This document shows, one piece after another, positions 14,894 through 22,357 of a DNA stretch of 22,357 nt. The translations under genes were made by a program, and so were the position numbers. The notes beneath the pieces are model-generated. The model made no database searches and was not told where the DNA came from. It saw only the letters and a program-made list of their open reading frames with translations. This DNA is from an uncultured Fretibacterium sp. GTDB lineage: Bacteria > Synergistota > Synergistia > Synergistales > Aminobacteriaceae. Position 1 is the first letter of the stretch; each line of letters begins with the position of its first letter. The stretch lies in NCBI GenBank assembly GCA_937915835.1, contig CALGHA010000170.1:1-22357 (forward strand), in the 5' to 3' direction.

Positions 14894-15775
14894 ATGGAAA
14901 ACTTTTTCGAGAAACTCGCACCGAGCTATACGTTTGAGATTTTCCCGCCGAAAGGAAATAAAAGCACTGAAGGGACATACGGAGTTATTGACAGTCTCGT
15001 GAGCTTCAATCCCGACTTAATCAGCGTAACTTACGGAGCGGGCGGCTCAAGCCGGGATAACACGGTCGAGATTGCTTCGGGCATTCAGAATAAATACAAG
15101 ACTTGCGGAGTTGCTCACTTAACCTGCGTCGGGACAACACGGGACGACATCAAAGCAATTCTTGACGAGCTCAAAGCTAACAACGTGAGAAATATTTTAG
15201 CGTTGCGAGGCGACCTGAAAGACAAATCTGACTTGGGAGATTTTCAACATGCCAGCGAGTTAATAAAATTCATAAAAGATAATTACGGCGATGATTTTGA
15301 CGTATTCGCGGCCTGTTATCCGGAGAAACATCCTGAGGCAAATTCTGTTGAAGAGGACTTAATTCACCTCAAAGAGAAATGTGAACTCGGAGTGAAGGGC
15401 TTAATCTCGCAATTATTTTTTGACAATGATATTTTCTGTGCATGGAGAGAACGAGCGCGTGCAATGGGAATTACTCAGCCGATTATCGCAGGAATTATGC
15501 CGATAACTTCAGCCGCCCAAATCGAAAAAGTCGTCGAGATGTGTGGAGCGTCCGTGCCTGAAAGAGTGCGAAGATTTGTGAACGCGTATGGTCATCATCA
15601 AGGAGCCGTTAAAGAAGCCGGAATTGCATATGCCACCGAACAGATTATTGACTTACTTGCACGAGGCGTTGAAGGCATTCACCTTTACACGATGAACCAG
15701 GCTGATACAGTCAGACGAATTGATGCCGGCATTCGCTCAGTGCTTTACGTGAAACGTTATGAGGCTCATTCTTAA
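14894..15775 (+). CDS. metF: Methylenetetrahydrofolate reductase
   Basis: Reduces 5,10-methylene-THF to 5-methyl-THF with a flavin (FAD in MetF). The 293 residues match the ~296-residue bacterial enzyme: TFEIFPPKG with catalytic Glu15 at the N-terminus, LISVTYGAGGSSRDNT, HLTCVGTT, LALRGD with the flavin-side Asp107, and ISQLFFDNDIF in the TIM barrel. The ATG follows GAGGGGAG. The next gene begins inside its last codons (17-base overlap), a tight link with methionine synthase reactivation. Methyl-THF made here would feed a B12-dependent methionine synthase encoded elsewhere. Confidence 0.96.
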   Translation: MENFFEKLAPSYTFEIFPPKGNKSTEGTYGVIDSLVSFNPDLISVTYGAGGSSRDNTVEIASGIQNKYKTCGVAHLTCVGTTRDDIKAILDELKANNVRNILALRGDLKDKSDLGDFQHASELIKFIKDNYGDDFDVFAACYPEKHPEANSVEEDLIHLKEKCELGVKGLISQLFFDNDIFCAWRERARAMGITQPIIAGIMPITSAAQIEKVVEMCGASVPERVRRFVNAYGHHQGAVKEAGIAYATEQIIDLLARGVEGIHLYTMNQADTVRRIDAGIRSVLYVKRYEAHS

Positions 15776-16349
15776 CGATAAATTAATCACTGATGCCCTG
15801 CGCTACATGAAAGTTCCGCCGAGTTCGAATACTCCGGAGCTTGTTCGGACAGTTACTGAGGCTTTCGAGAAACTTGAAGGCTTCGTAACTCCTCGATGTG
15901 TGTGGGGCAGATTTCATATTTCACGCTTGGATAATGGCATTGAGATTGAAGGAGCCGCCATCAACAGCAAGGATATTGCGCGTTTGACGGCTCGAAGCGA
16001 CGAATGCTTTTTACTGGCCGCAACGTTGGGACATGAAGTAGACCGGCAAATTTCACTGGCTCAACAGAAAAATATGCTCGACGGATTAGCTCTTGACGCA
16101 TGCGCGAGCGTCTTAATCGATGAGTTTGCTGACGAGTTCACAAAACATGAAATTATTCCGGGACTTCATGAAGGAGAGTTTTTAACGTCGCGTTTCAGTC
16201 CGGGCTACGGGGATTTGAATATGAACGTAACGGAGGATATCTTAACAATTTTGAATGCACAAAAACGAATTGGCCTGAGCATAACGAGATCCCTAATGAT
16301 GATGCCGGTAAAATCAATCTCAGCGATTATAGGCTTATTTACGCGATAA
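15759..16349 (+). CDS. Stand-alone B12-dependent methionine synthase activation-domain protein
   Basis: A 196-residue protein equivalent to the C-terminal AdoMet-binding reactivation domain of MetH. It has the diagnostic RFSPGYGD (145-152), the LLAATLGHEVDRQI helix, the LDACASVLIDEFAD helix and the terminal MMMPVKSISAIIG. The domain binds AdoMet and permits reductive methylation of oxidised cob(II)alamin. Stand-alone versions are known in anaerobes whose MetH is split or lacks this domain. The start is ATG 15759 inside metF, so translation is coupled. No MetH core or corrinoid protein lies in the window. It is the last gene of the speH operon on the plus strand. Confidence 0.9.
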   Translation: MRLILNDKLITDALRYMKVPPSSNTPELVRTVTEAFEKLEGFVTPRCVWGRFHISRLDNGIEIEGAAINSKDIARLTARSDECFLLAATLGHEVDRQISLAQQKNMLDGLALDACASVLIDEFADEFTKHEIIPGLHEGEFLTSRFSPGYGDLNMNVTEDILTILNAQKRIGLSITRSLMMMPVKSISAIIGLFTR

Positions 16350-16380
16350 AAAAATTCCCCCGCTTTCACAACGAAGGAAT
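16347..16380 (-). terminator. Terminator downstream of the decayed PTS gene
   Basis: Read on the minus strand: ATTCCTTCG (from 16380), a nine-base loop, CGGGGGAAT and a T-tract of seven, giving a nine-pair stem with two G-U pairs. It follows the truncated EIIA end directly and suggests the end of the former operon. Confidence 0.7.
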
Positions 16381-16395
16381 AGCAGTCGTCCGAGT

Positions 16396-17327
16396 TCAGC
16401 CAATTGCATGAAGAGAATCCGCAATCGAAACAACTTCGCCGTTCACTGGTAATAACACAATACCGCTTTCAGGAATTATTCCGCAACCCTGACCGAGCAT
16501 ACCTTCAGAGAATACACCGTCGCCAATATCTTTAAGCGTGATGTATTTTCCAGCTATCGGAGCGTAAAGAATATTCTTCAAATGAAAGTTGCTAATGCCG
16601 CCGTAATGACAGCCCAAAAATCCCGCAAAAATACATCCGATTGCAAGGCTGAAAATTTCGGCTCTCTTCTCAGGATCTTTCTCGCGTAAAGCTGAACCGA
16701 TACAGGCTCCTCCTTCTGACATGTTATGAAGCAAAAACGCAGGACGGAAAATTGCGTCATAACCGGGATTTGAGAGTGATTGTGCCATGAACGGGACTAA
16801 AGCCGTAGCCATAATCATCCAAGGAAGGAAACACGCTAAAATTCCAACCGTAATAGGCCCGACGTTACTAGCTAAGAATGCGAAGAATTGACCGAGATAA
16901 ATTCGCCCAACGGAGCAAGAATTGTGAAGCCTAATGACATTGTGATTGCGAGAGTTCCCAAAGCAACGCCGGAAGCAATGAGGCCGAATAGCTCATCAAT
17001 CTTACGGGAATGCTCAATAACGTTATGGGCTCTCCAGCGCTAAGAATAGTGAGCCAGTTGTTATGAAGCAGAGTTACCGCACAAATCATCGCGTAAATCG
17101 GAGTACTTCCCAATTTTGTGGCCGCTCCCAAAGCTACGAATATCGGCAAAAAGTAAAGCGGCAACAAAACCGATTGTGTCAGATATCGTCTCACTGTTAG
17201 CATTATTATCATTCTTCAGGACAAATCTAATTCTCGTCATACAGTGTGCTACAGTATTGATATTCTCAGGGCCTCCGACAGCCGCGACAATATCTTTTGC
17301 CATCTGTTCATAATCCAGTTTTGCCAT
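16396..17327 (-). pseudogene. Decayed beta-glucoside PTS permease (bglP-like, EIIBCA)
   Basis: Fragments of one PTS permease in the order EIIB-EIIC-EIIA. ATG 17327 opens the EIIB domain with the phospho-Cys motif VAHCMTRIRFVL, but after ~50 residues it jumps into EIIC, with most of EIIB and the first half of EIIC deleted. EIIC pieces follow in shifting frames (YFLPIFVALGAATKLG, SAGEPITLLSIPV, then FRPAFLLHNMSEGGACIGSA and CIFAGFLG). A further deletion joins EIIC to EIIA (YAPIAGKYITLKDI, FSEGMLGQGCGIIPESG). The gene stops at HAIG, before the EIIA active-site His segment (HIGIDTV). It cannot encode a working transporter. It sits six bases after the bglA-like remnant, with the ribosome site GGAGG. 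Confidence 0.9.
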
Positions 17328-17333
17328 GATGAT

Positions 17334-17975
17334 TTATTCCTCCCATAAAGATTGACCGTTCGACTTTATGACTTCTGACATCCAGCCGAAAGATTTTTTC
17401 CGTGAACGTTTAAGTGTCCCGTTGCCTTTATCGTCCATGTCTACGTAAATCCAGCCGTAACGTTTCTTCATTAGTCTGATTTTTGCAAATACGGGTTCAA
17501 GTCTCCGCCTAAAACGTTAAAGTTAGTCGTCTCGGTGCTGATTATGTTAGACCTGTAATAACTGAAGCTGATGAAGTCGAGAGTTCCTTTACGTAAAATT
17601 TTGTCGTCGCCGTCTTGAGTGTAAAGTGTTTCACGTATTGCCTGTAATCTTCTGAACACGTCTTCGGGCTTGCATGTTGCTGGATATAATTCACTCGAAG
17701 CGTACATTGTTCCGAATTTTGAACCGGGCATCATCTCATGTCCCATTTTTACGGTTAAAGCACTCGAGCGTTAATCTCGTTGAAAGTCAGCCAGTATTAC
17801 ATTTTTTCCCGAAACGTTCAAACAAAACTTTTGCGTATTTAACGTAACAGTCAATTACATGCCTTGAGCTCCAGCCGTCATAATGTTCTGCTAAGTATAC
17901 GGGCATCTCATCGTGCTGAATTGTGATTAACGGCTCCAGCAAAATGTAAGGGATTGCGCCGTCTGGTAATTTCAT
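17334..17975 (-). pseudogene. Decayed 6-phospho-beta-glucosidase (GH1, bglA-like)
   Basis: Several GH1 pieces in the correct order. AGGAGG, seven bases, then ATG 17975 encode MKLPDG, the normal GH1 beginning, which jumps in frame to EPLITIQHDEMPVYLAEHYDG, equivalent to about residue 110 of the family, then FERFGKK and a stop. A later piece MGHEMMPGSKFGTMYAS...YPATCKPEDVF leads to FISFSYYRSNIIST, and the 3' end KKRYGWIYVDMDDKGNGTLKRS runs to TAA 17334-17336. Missing segments include the WGGA N-terminal part, the TFNE acid/base region and much of the ENG nucleophile region. A ribosome site and clean 5' and 3' ends have survived, so loss was by internal deletion and frameshift. Confidence 0.9.
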
Positions 17976-18077
17976 GCGGTTACCTCCTGAGAGTGAAATA
18001 TTTTTTATTGTAAACTTGGAATGAGAAAAGTATAAAATAAATTCTGGAAATTTTCAGCCTCAAACTTTCATGCCAAC
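17976..18077. other. Spacer between carB and the bgl remnant
   Basis: About 100 AT-rich bases. On the minus strand a TATACT hexamer lies about 50 bases upstream of the surviving bglA ribosome site and could be its old -10; no strong -35, antiterminator hairpin or catabolite-repression site is evident. Confidence 0.4.
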
Positions 18078-18110
18078 AAAAAAGCCCCCCCTTACGAGGA
18101 GCCGTAAAAT
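18078..18110 (-). terminator. Terminator of the carB transcript
   Basis: On the minus strand, just after carB, TTTACGGCTCCTCGTAAG runs into a G7-C segment and six T residues (plus-strand A at 18078-18083). GCTCCT can pair with AGGGGGC-type sequence, or TTACG with CGTAA, to form the stem. A plausible intrinsic terminator. Confidence 0.65.
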
Positions 18111-18126
18111 TTTCATTTTCTATATC

Positions 18127-21100
18127 TTAATGAATTAGATTATGCCATTCCTTAATACTCTTCAGTGATTGAGATTGATTGTTCTCCTTCACCGTCATAA
18201 TTCCCTCAATAGCCGCTAAAGCTCCGTCCAGCGTCGTAATATATGGAATTCCTGCTTTGACAGCTCCCCTTCTTAAAGCACTGCCGGTGTGAGTAAATGC
18301 TTTTTCTCTGGGAGTGTTGATGATTAACTGAACTTGTCCGTTGATTACGTGGTCGAGGACATCAGGACGTTTTGAGCCGACTTTTTCACACTCAATCCCG
18401 CCGTTTCGCAATGCTTCAAATGTTCCTTCGGTCGCCAAAATCTTAAATCCCGCTTCAATATACTTCTCAGCGACTAGAGCAATTACGTTTTTATCAGAAT
18501 CACTCACAGCCATTAAAACCGTTCCAGACAGCGGCAATTTTGCGTTGGCGGCTTCCTCTGCTTTGAAGAATGCTTCACCGGCTTCAATCGCAAGCCCTAA
18601 GACCTCACCAGTTGAACGCATTTCAGGCCCTAAAACGGGGTCAACTTCTTGGAACATGTTGAACGGGAATACAGCCTCTTTAACGCCATAATACGGTATT
18701 ACTCGTTCACTCAGAGTTTCGAGCGGTGAAGATTTGCCGGTTAATTCCTGAGTGATTGCCTCGACAGCCAACGGGACCATTCGAATACCGCAGACTTTCG
18801 ACACTAACGGGACAGTTCGGGACGCTCTCGGATTAGCTTCAAGCACAAAGACTTTTCCGTTCTCGATAGCATACTGAATATTCATCAGGCCGACAACGTT
18901 CATTTCTTCGGCTATCTTGCGCGTGTAATCCTTAATCGTCGTTAATGCTTCATCTGAAATATGCCTTGACGGAAGAATACACGCAGAATCTCCGGAGTGA
19001 ATTCCTGCAAGTTCAATATGTTCCATGACAGCCGGGACGTAAGCATGTTTGCCGTCACAGATTGCATCAGCTTCACATTCGAGCGCGTGATTAAGAAATC
19101 TGTCAATCAAAATTGGCCGATCCGGAGTAACTCCAACAGCGGCTTTCACGTAATTTTCGAGGCTTGCTTCGTCGTAAACAATTTCCATCCCTCGACCGCC
19201 AAGAACGTAAGACGGCCTGACCATAACGGGATAACCGATTTTGTTCGCGACCGCGTGAGCTTCTTCAAGAGTTGCCGCCATTCCTGACTCGGGCATGGGA
19301 ATATTAAGATTGTCCATTACAGCTTTGAAACGTCCTCTGTCTTCTGCCAAGTCAATAATTTCCGGAGAAGTTCCAAGAATTTTTACGCCGTTCTTTTCAA
19401 GCTCAGAAGCAAGATTTAAAGGTGTCTGGCCTCCGAATTGCGCGATAACTCCAACGGGTTTTTCCTCACGATAAATGCTCAAGACATCTTCAAGTGTTAA
19501 AGGCTCAAAGTATAATTTGTCGCTCGTGTCGTAATCCGTCGAGACAGTCTCAGGGTTGCAGTTCACAATGATTGTCTCAAAGCCGAGTTTCTTCAAGCTC
19601 TGCGCGGCATGAACACAACAATAATCAAACTCTATGCCCTGACCAATTCGATTTGGACCGCCGCCGAGTATCATTACTTTTTTGCGTGATGAGACATGAT
19701 TTTTCGCGCCAGGATTGTTGTACGACGAGTAATAATACGCTCCGTTTTGAGTTCCGCTGACGTGAACACCTTCCCAAGTTTCGATTATGCCGAGTGCCTC
19801 GCGTCTTTCACGGATTGACTGTTCGGAAATTCCAAGTAACAACGCTAAATACTTGTCAGAAAAGCCGTCATGTTTTGCCTGAATTAAAATCTCATCAGGA
19901 AGCCTTGCACTTTTGAACGTCAAAATTTTTTCTTCCTCGTCAACTAACTCTTTGAATTGCTCAAGGAAATATGCTTTTACGTGAGTTAGAGCGTGAATTT
20001 CATCAATCGTCGCGCCCTTCCTTAAGGCCTCGTAAATCACAAAATATCTCTCACTCGTCGGATATTCCAGCATATTTAAGAGTTCGGATTTCGTGAGTTC
20101 ATGAAAATTTTTCACGAAGCCCAAACCGTATCTATCTTTTTCGAGCGAGCGAATAGCTTTCTGGATTGCTTCCTTAAAATTCTTGCCAATGCTCATGACT
20201 TCACCGACAGCGCGCATTTGAGTTCCTAACTTGTCCTGAACCCCTTTGAACTTCTCGAATGCCCAGCGTGCGAATTTCACAACAACGTAATCACCATCAG
20301 GCTTATATTTATCGAGAGTTCCGTATTTTCCGCATTCAATATCACTCAATGACAATCCTGCGGCCAATTTCGCTGAGACCAGAGCAATGGGAAATCCCGT
20401 AGCCTTTGACGCTAAAGCTGAAGAACGCGATGTTCTCGGGTTAATCTCGATGACTATAACGCGGCCGGTCTTGGGATTATGGGCAAATTGAACGTTCGTG
20501 CCGCCGATTACTCCGATATGCTCAACGATTTTATAGGCCATCTCCTGCAATCTCGCCTGAAGTTCTGTGCTTATCGTCAACATTGGAGCTACGCAAAAAC
20601 TATCCCCCGTGTGAACTCCCATAGGATCAACGTTTTCGATAAAGCATACGGTTATCATGTTGTTATCCTTATCGCGGACAACTTCAAGCTCCAATTCTTC
20701 CCAGCCGAGTACGCTCTCTTCAACTAAAACTTGATGAACAATACTCGCTTGCAAGCCTCGTTCACAAACCGTTCGTAATTCCTCGCGATTGTAGACAAGG
20801 CCGCCGCCAGCTCCTCCCATCGTGTAAGCTGGACGCAAGACAACAGGATAATTCAACTCTTCAGCGATGCTCAATGCCTCTTCAACAGAATACGCAACCT
20901 GAGAACGTGCCATGTCAATACCCAAATGCTGCATGGTCTTCTTGAACTCTACTCTGTCTTCACCGCGTTCAATTGCATCTGCCTGAACTCCGATTACTTG
21001 AACGTTGTATTTTGCGAGTATTCCGGATTTGTGTAATTCTGCGCATAAATTCAGGCCTGATTGTCCGCCCAAGTTCGGGAGTAAAGCGTCAGGTCTTTCA

Positions 21101-21345
21101 CGGGCAATAATCGCTTCGAGACGTTCAGGGTTAAGCGGCTCAATGTATGTAATATCCGCCATTTCCGGATCCGTCATGATTGTGGCGGGGTTTGAGTTCA
21201 CAAGAACAATCTCATAGCCCAGCGACTTCAAAGCCTTACAAGCCTGTGTGCCGGAATAATCGAACTCGCAAGCCTGGCCGATAATTATGGGGCCGGACCC
21301 GATGATTAAAATCTTGTGAATATCTTTGCGCTGTGGTGCTGTCAT
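18127..21345 (-). CDS. carB: Carbamoyl-phosphate synthase large subunit
   Basis: Makes carbamoyl phosphate from bicarbonate, ATP and ammonia delivered by the small subunit, for arginine and pyrimidines. At 1072 residues it is the length of E. coli CarB (1073). The first ATP-grasp half starts ILIIGSGPIIIGQACEFDYSG and carries RPAYTMGGAGGG and EINPRTSRSSALASKATGFPIA. The second half repeats these as MILGGGPNRIGQGIEFDY, RPSYVLGGRGMEIVYD and EANPRASRTVPLVSKVCG. The last ~140 residues (TVLMAVSDSDKNVIALV, INTPREK, RRGAVKAGIPYITTLDGALA) are the MGS-type allosteric domain. All domains look intact. The ATG follows AATAGGAAGTAG with long spacing. carA is not upstream, where a SurA-like gene lies 27 bases away, so the subunits are encoded apart at least here. 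Confidence 0.98.
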   Translation of the reverse strand: MTAPQRKDIHKILIIGSGPIIIGQACEFDYSGTQACKALKSLGYEIVLVNSNPATIMTDPEMADITYIEPLNPERLEAIIARERPDALLPNLGGQSGLNLCAELHKSGILAKYNVQVIGVQADAIERGEDRVEFKKTMQHLGIDMARSQVAYSVEEALSIAEELNYPVVLRPAYTMGGAGGGLVYNREELRTVCERGLQASIVHQVLVEESVLGWEELELEVVRDKDNNMITVCFIENVDPMGVHTGDSFCVAPMLTISTELQARLQEMAYKIVEHIGVIGGTNVQFAHNPKTGRVIVIEINPRTSRSSALASKATGFPIALVSAKLAAGLSLSDIECGKYGTLDKYKPDGDYVVVKFARWAFEKFKGVQDKLGTQMRAVGEVMSIGKNFKEAIQKAIRSLEKDRYGLGFVKNFHELTKSELLNMLEYPTSERYFVIYEALRKGATIDEIHALTHVKAYFLEQFKELVDEEEKILTFKSARLPDEILIQAKHDGFSDKYLALLLGISEQSIRERREALGIIETWEGVHVSGTQNGAYYYSSYNNPGAKNHVSSRKKVMILGGGPNRIGQGIEFDYCCVHAAQSLKKLGFETIIVNCNPETVSTDYDTSDKLYFEPLTLEDVLSIYREEKPVGVIAQFGGQTPLNLASELEKNGVKILGTSPEIIDLAEDRGRFKAVMDNLNIPMPESGMAATLEEAHAVANKIGYPVMVRPSYVLGGRGMEIVYDEASLENYVKAAVGVTPDRPILIDRFLNHALECEADAICDGKHAYVPAVMEHIELAGIHSGDSACILPSRHISDEALTTIKDYTRKIAEEMNVVGLMNIQYAIENGKVFVLEANPRASRTVPLVSKVCGIRMVPLAVEAITQELTGKSSPLETLSERVIPYYGVKEAVFPFNMFQEVDPVLGPEMRSTGEVLGLAIEAGEAFFKAEEAANAKLPLSGTVLMAVSDSDKNVIALVAEKYIEAGFKILATEGTFEALRNGGIECEKVGSKRPDVLDHVINGQVQLIINTPREKAFTHTGSALRRGAVKAGIPYITTLDGALAAIEGIMTVKENNQSQSLKSIKEWHNLIH

Positions 21346-21372
21346 GTGTAAATCACTACTTCCTATTGCTTA

Positions 21373-22357
21373 TTATTCAGCAGTTTTCTCCTCACTAACT
21401 GCCTCAGTCGTAATTTCCGTAATTTCTTCTTGAATGGGAATATCTTCGGATTTCACGATAACTTCAACTTCCTCCGTTATTGTCTGCTCAGGTTCAGGCT
21501 CTTTGACTTCTTCGGTTGCTTCAGGCTCGGTTTCTTCCGTCGTTACCTCTTCGGGTTTAGCTTCTTCCGTCGTTTCCGGCTTCGGCTCTTCCGTCGTTGT
21601 TTGCTCAGGTTTTACCTCTTCTGTTGCTGTTGCTTCGGGGGTAACTTCTTCGGTTGAAGTTTCTTCCGGTTTGACCTCTTCAGTTACACTCTCTTCAACT
21701 TTGACTTCTTCCGTTACTTCCGGCTTGGTTTCCTCTGTCGTCGTCTCTTCAGGTTTTGCCTCTTCTGTTACGTTCTCTTCAGGCTTTACGTCTTCGCTTT
21801 CCTCGATAATCTCAATCGTCGGTTCAGAAATAATGCTCGGAGTTTCGTCAACTGAGACGGCCGGGCTTATGAATAATTCCTCGTCGTTGATTACGAGCTG
21901 AGCTTTGTTCCTGAGTGAAGCCTCATAGTCTGAAAGTCTCTTGCGCTGTTCCTGGTTGGTCAACATGTTCTTGATATCCGCGCTTACTTCGTCATACGGG
22001 CTTACTGACGCGTCAACGTGTGAAGTCTTAAGTCCGACGGCAAAGTCTGAACTCGAAACGCTGAATACTTCACTGGGAACTCCAACGTCAACAGAAGCCA
22101 TTACGCTTAAAGTCCCTGCAGTCATTGCGCTTGAAGGAAGGAATACGGGGGCTCTCGTAATGTTGATTAAGTCTTTGGAAGCAAGCACATCACTTGAAAC
22201 GATTACGTCCCAGCTCTCACCGGCTAATAACTTTGCTCTGAAATCTTCGGCGGCTTCGTTGTTGTTGAAATCCGACATGTGTACCATAAATCCTTCGGGC
22301 TTGCTGTAAATTAACGTCTTCATTGTGTCGTAGAACTGTGTAGCCTGATCCTCGCTG
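21373..22357 (-). CDS. SurA/parvulin-like protein with Glu/Pro/Thr-rich tail (5' end outside window)
   Basis: A minus-strand frame open from the right edge to TAA 21373-21375; the Met at 22323 is probably internal, since the frame continues upstream (SEDQATQFYDT). The part from there to about residue 150 resembles the C-terminal parvulin-plus-helix region of SurA/PpiD-type periplasmic chaperones (GFMVHMSDFNNNEAAEDF, a VFSV segment, YDEVSADIKNMLTNQEQRKRLSDY and KAQLVINDEE), but the parvulin core is weak. The last ~145 residues are a low-complexity acidic tail made of loose repeats such as EEVKPEQTTTEE and EEAKPEEVTTEE, which look like products of repeat slippage and are likely disordered. Family assignment is by pattern and moderate. 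It may share a transcript with carB. Confidence 0.6.
   Translation of the reverse strand, partial: SEDQATQFYDTMKTLIYSKPEGFMVHMSDFNNNEAAEDFRAKLLAGESWDVIVSSDVLASKDLINITRAPVFLPSSAMTAGTLSVMASVDVGVPSEVFSVSSSDFAVGLKTSHVDASVSPYDEVSADIKNMLTNQEQRKRLSDYEASLRNKAQLVINDEELFISPAVSVDETPSIISEPTIEIIEESEDVKPEENVTEEAKPEETTTEETKPEVTEEVKVEESVTEEVKPEETSTEEVTPEATATEEVKPEQTTTEEPKPETTEEAKPEEVTTEETEPEATEEVKEPEPEQTITEEVEVIVKSEDIPIQEEITEITTEAVSEEKTAE
21415..21795 (-). repeat. Degenerate in-frame Glu/Pro/Thr repeat region
   Basis: Codons for TEE, KPEE, KPEQ and TTTEE recur at short, varied intervals throughout the 3' end of the SurA-like gene. No unit is exact, so this is an old or selection-maintained repeat rather than a fresh tandem array. 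On the plus strand it yields a long serine/valine-rich shadow frame. Confidence 0.75.

Noticed and set aside
21434..21901. Long plus-strand frame rich in Ser/Val/Thr
   Set aside because: It is the exact antisense of the Glu/Pro/Thr repeat codons in the SurA-like gene, has no ribosome site and no family resemblance.

Overview
The window (22,357 bases, moderate GC, strong AGGAGG-type ribosome sites, frequent TTG/GTG starts) comes from a bacterial chromosome. The gene set suggests a gut-type anaerobe with an envelope-based flavin chemistry: flavinylated FMN-binding secreted proteins, a TRAP solute-binding protein, a vitamin-B12 methionine synthase reactivation protein, a SpeH-type AdoMet decarboxylase and a dihydropteroate synthase with a long N-terminal extension. 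This mix would fit a member of the Synergistota or a related anaerobic lineage, but no phylogenetic marker is present, so the assignment is an inference.

Layout: 1-420 has no gene I can identify. A folate gene (dihydropteroate synthase, minus strand) is followed by a divergently transcribed secreted S9 peptidase, a terminator, and a family 4 glycosyltransferase. From 4.9 to 13.5 kb lies a plus-strand redox block: a MarR regulator with a well-formed promoter and a pair of related palindromes, an aldo/keto reductase, a secreted nitroreductase-fold protein, about 570 bases of gene remnants (two short-chain dehydrogenase pieces and the 3' end of an amidohydrolase), a secreted protein with two FMN-binding repeats fused to a TRAP solute-binding domain, a small PNPOx-like flavoprotein, a CocE/X-Pro-type hydrolase, and a secreted FMN-binding/FAD reductase of the fumarate/urocanate reductase superfamily. 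A strong terminator ends the block.

A second plus-strand operon (13.57-16.35 kb) carries AdoMet decarboxylase, a secreted esterase-like protein, methylenetetrahydrofolate reductase and a stand-alone methionine synthase activation-domain protein: a C1/AdoMet theme. Behind it, on the minus strand, is a thoroughly decayed beta-glucoside operon (bglA-like glycosidase and bglP-like PTS permease) that has lost segments by internal deletion and frameshift. The window ends with a full-length carB and the C-terminal part of a SurA/parvulin-like protein with a long Glu/Pro/Thr-rich tail, both minus strand.

The most interesting part is the redox block. Two secreted proteins carry three predicted flavinylation motifs. 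One fuses tandem flavin domains to a substrate-binding protein. The other is a reductase with none of the usual fumarate-binding catalytic residues. Together they suggest an extracytosolic, flavin-dependent system acting on an unknown carboxylate. The same block shows deletion-type decay, including what look like the first 13 codons of an amidohydrolase left behind as a coupled leader ORF in front of marR.
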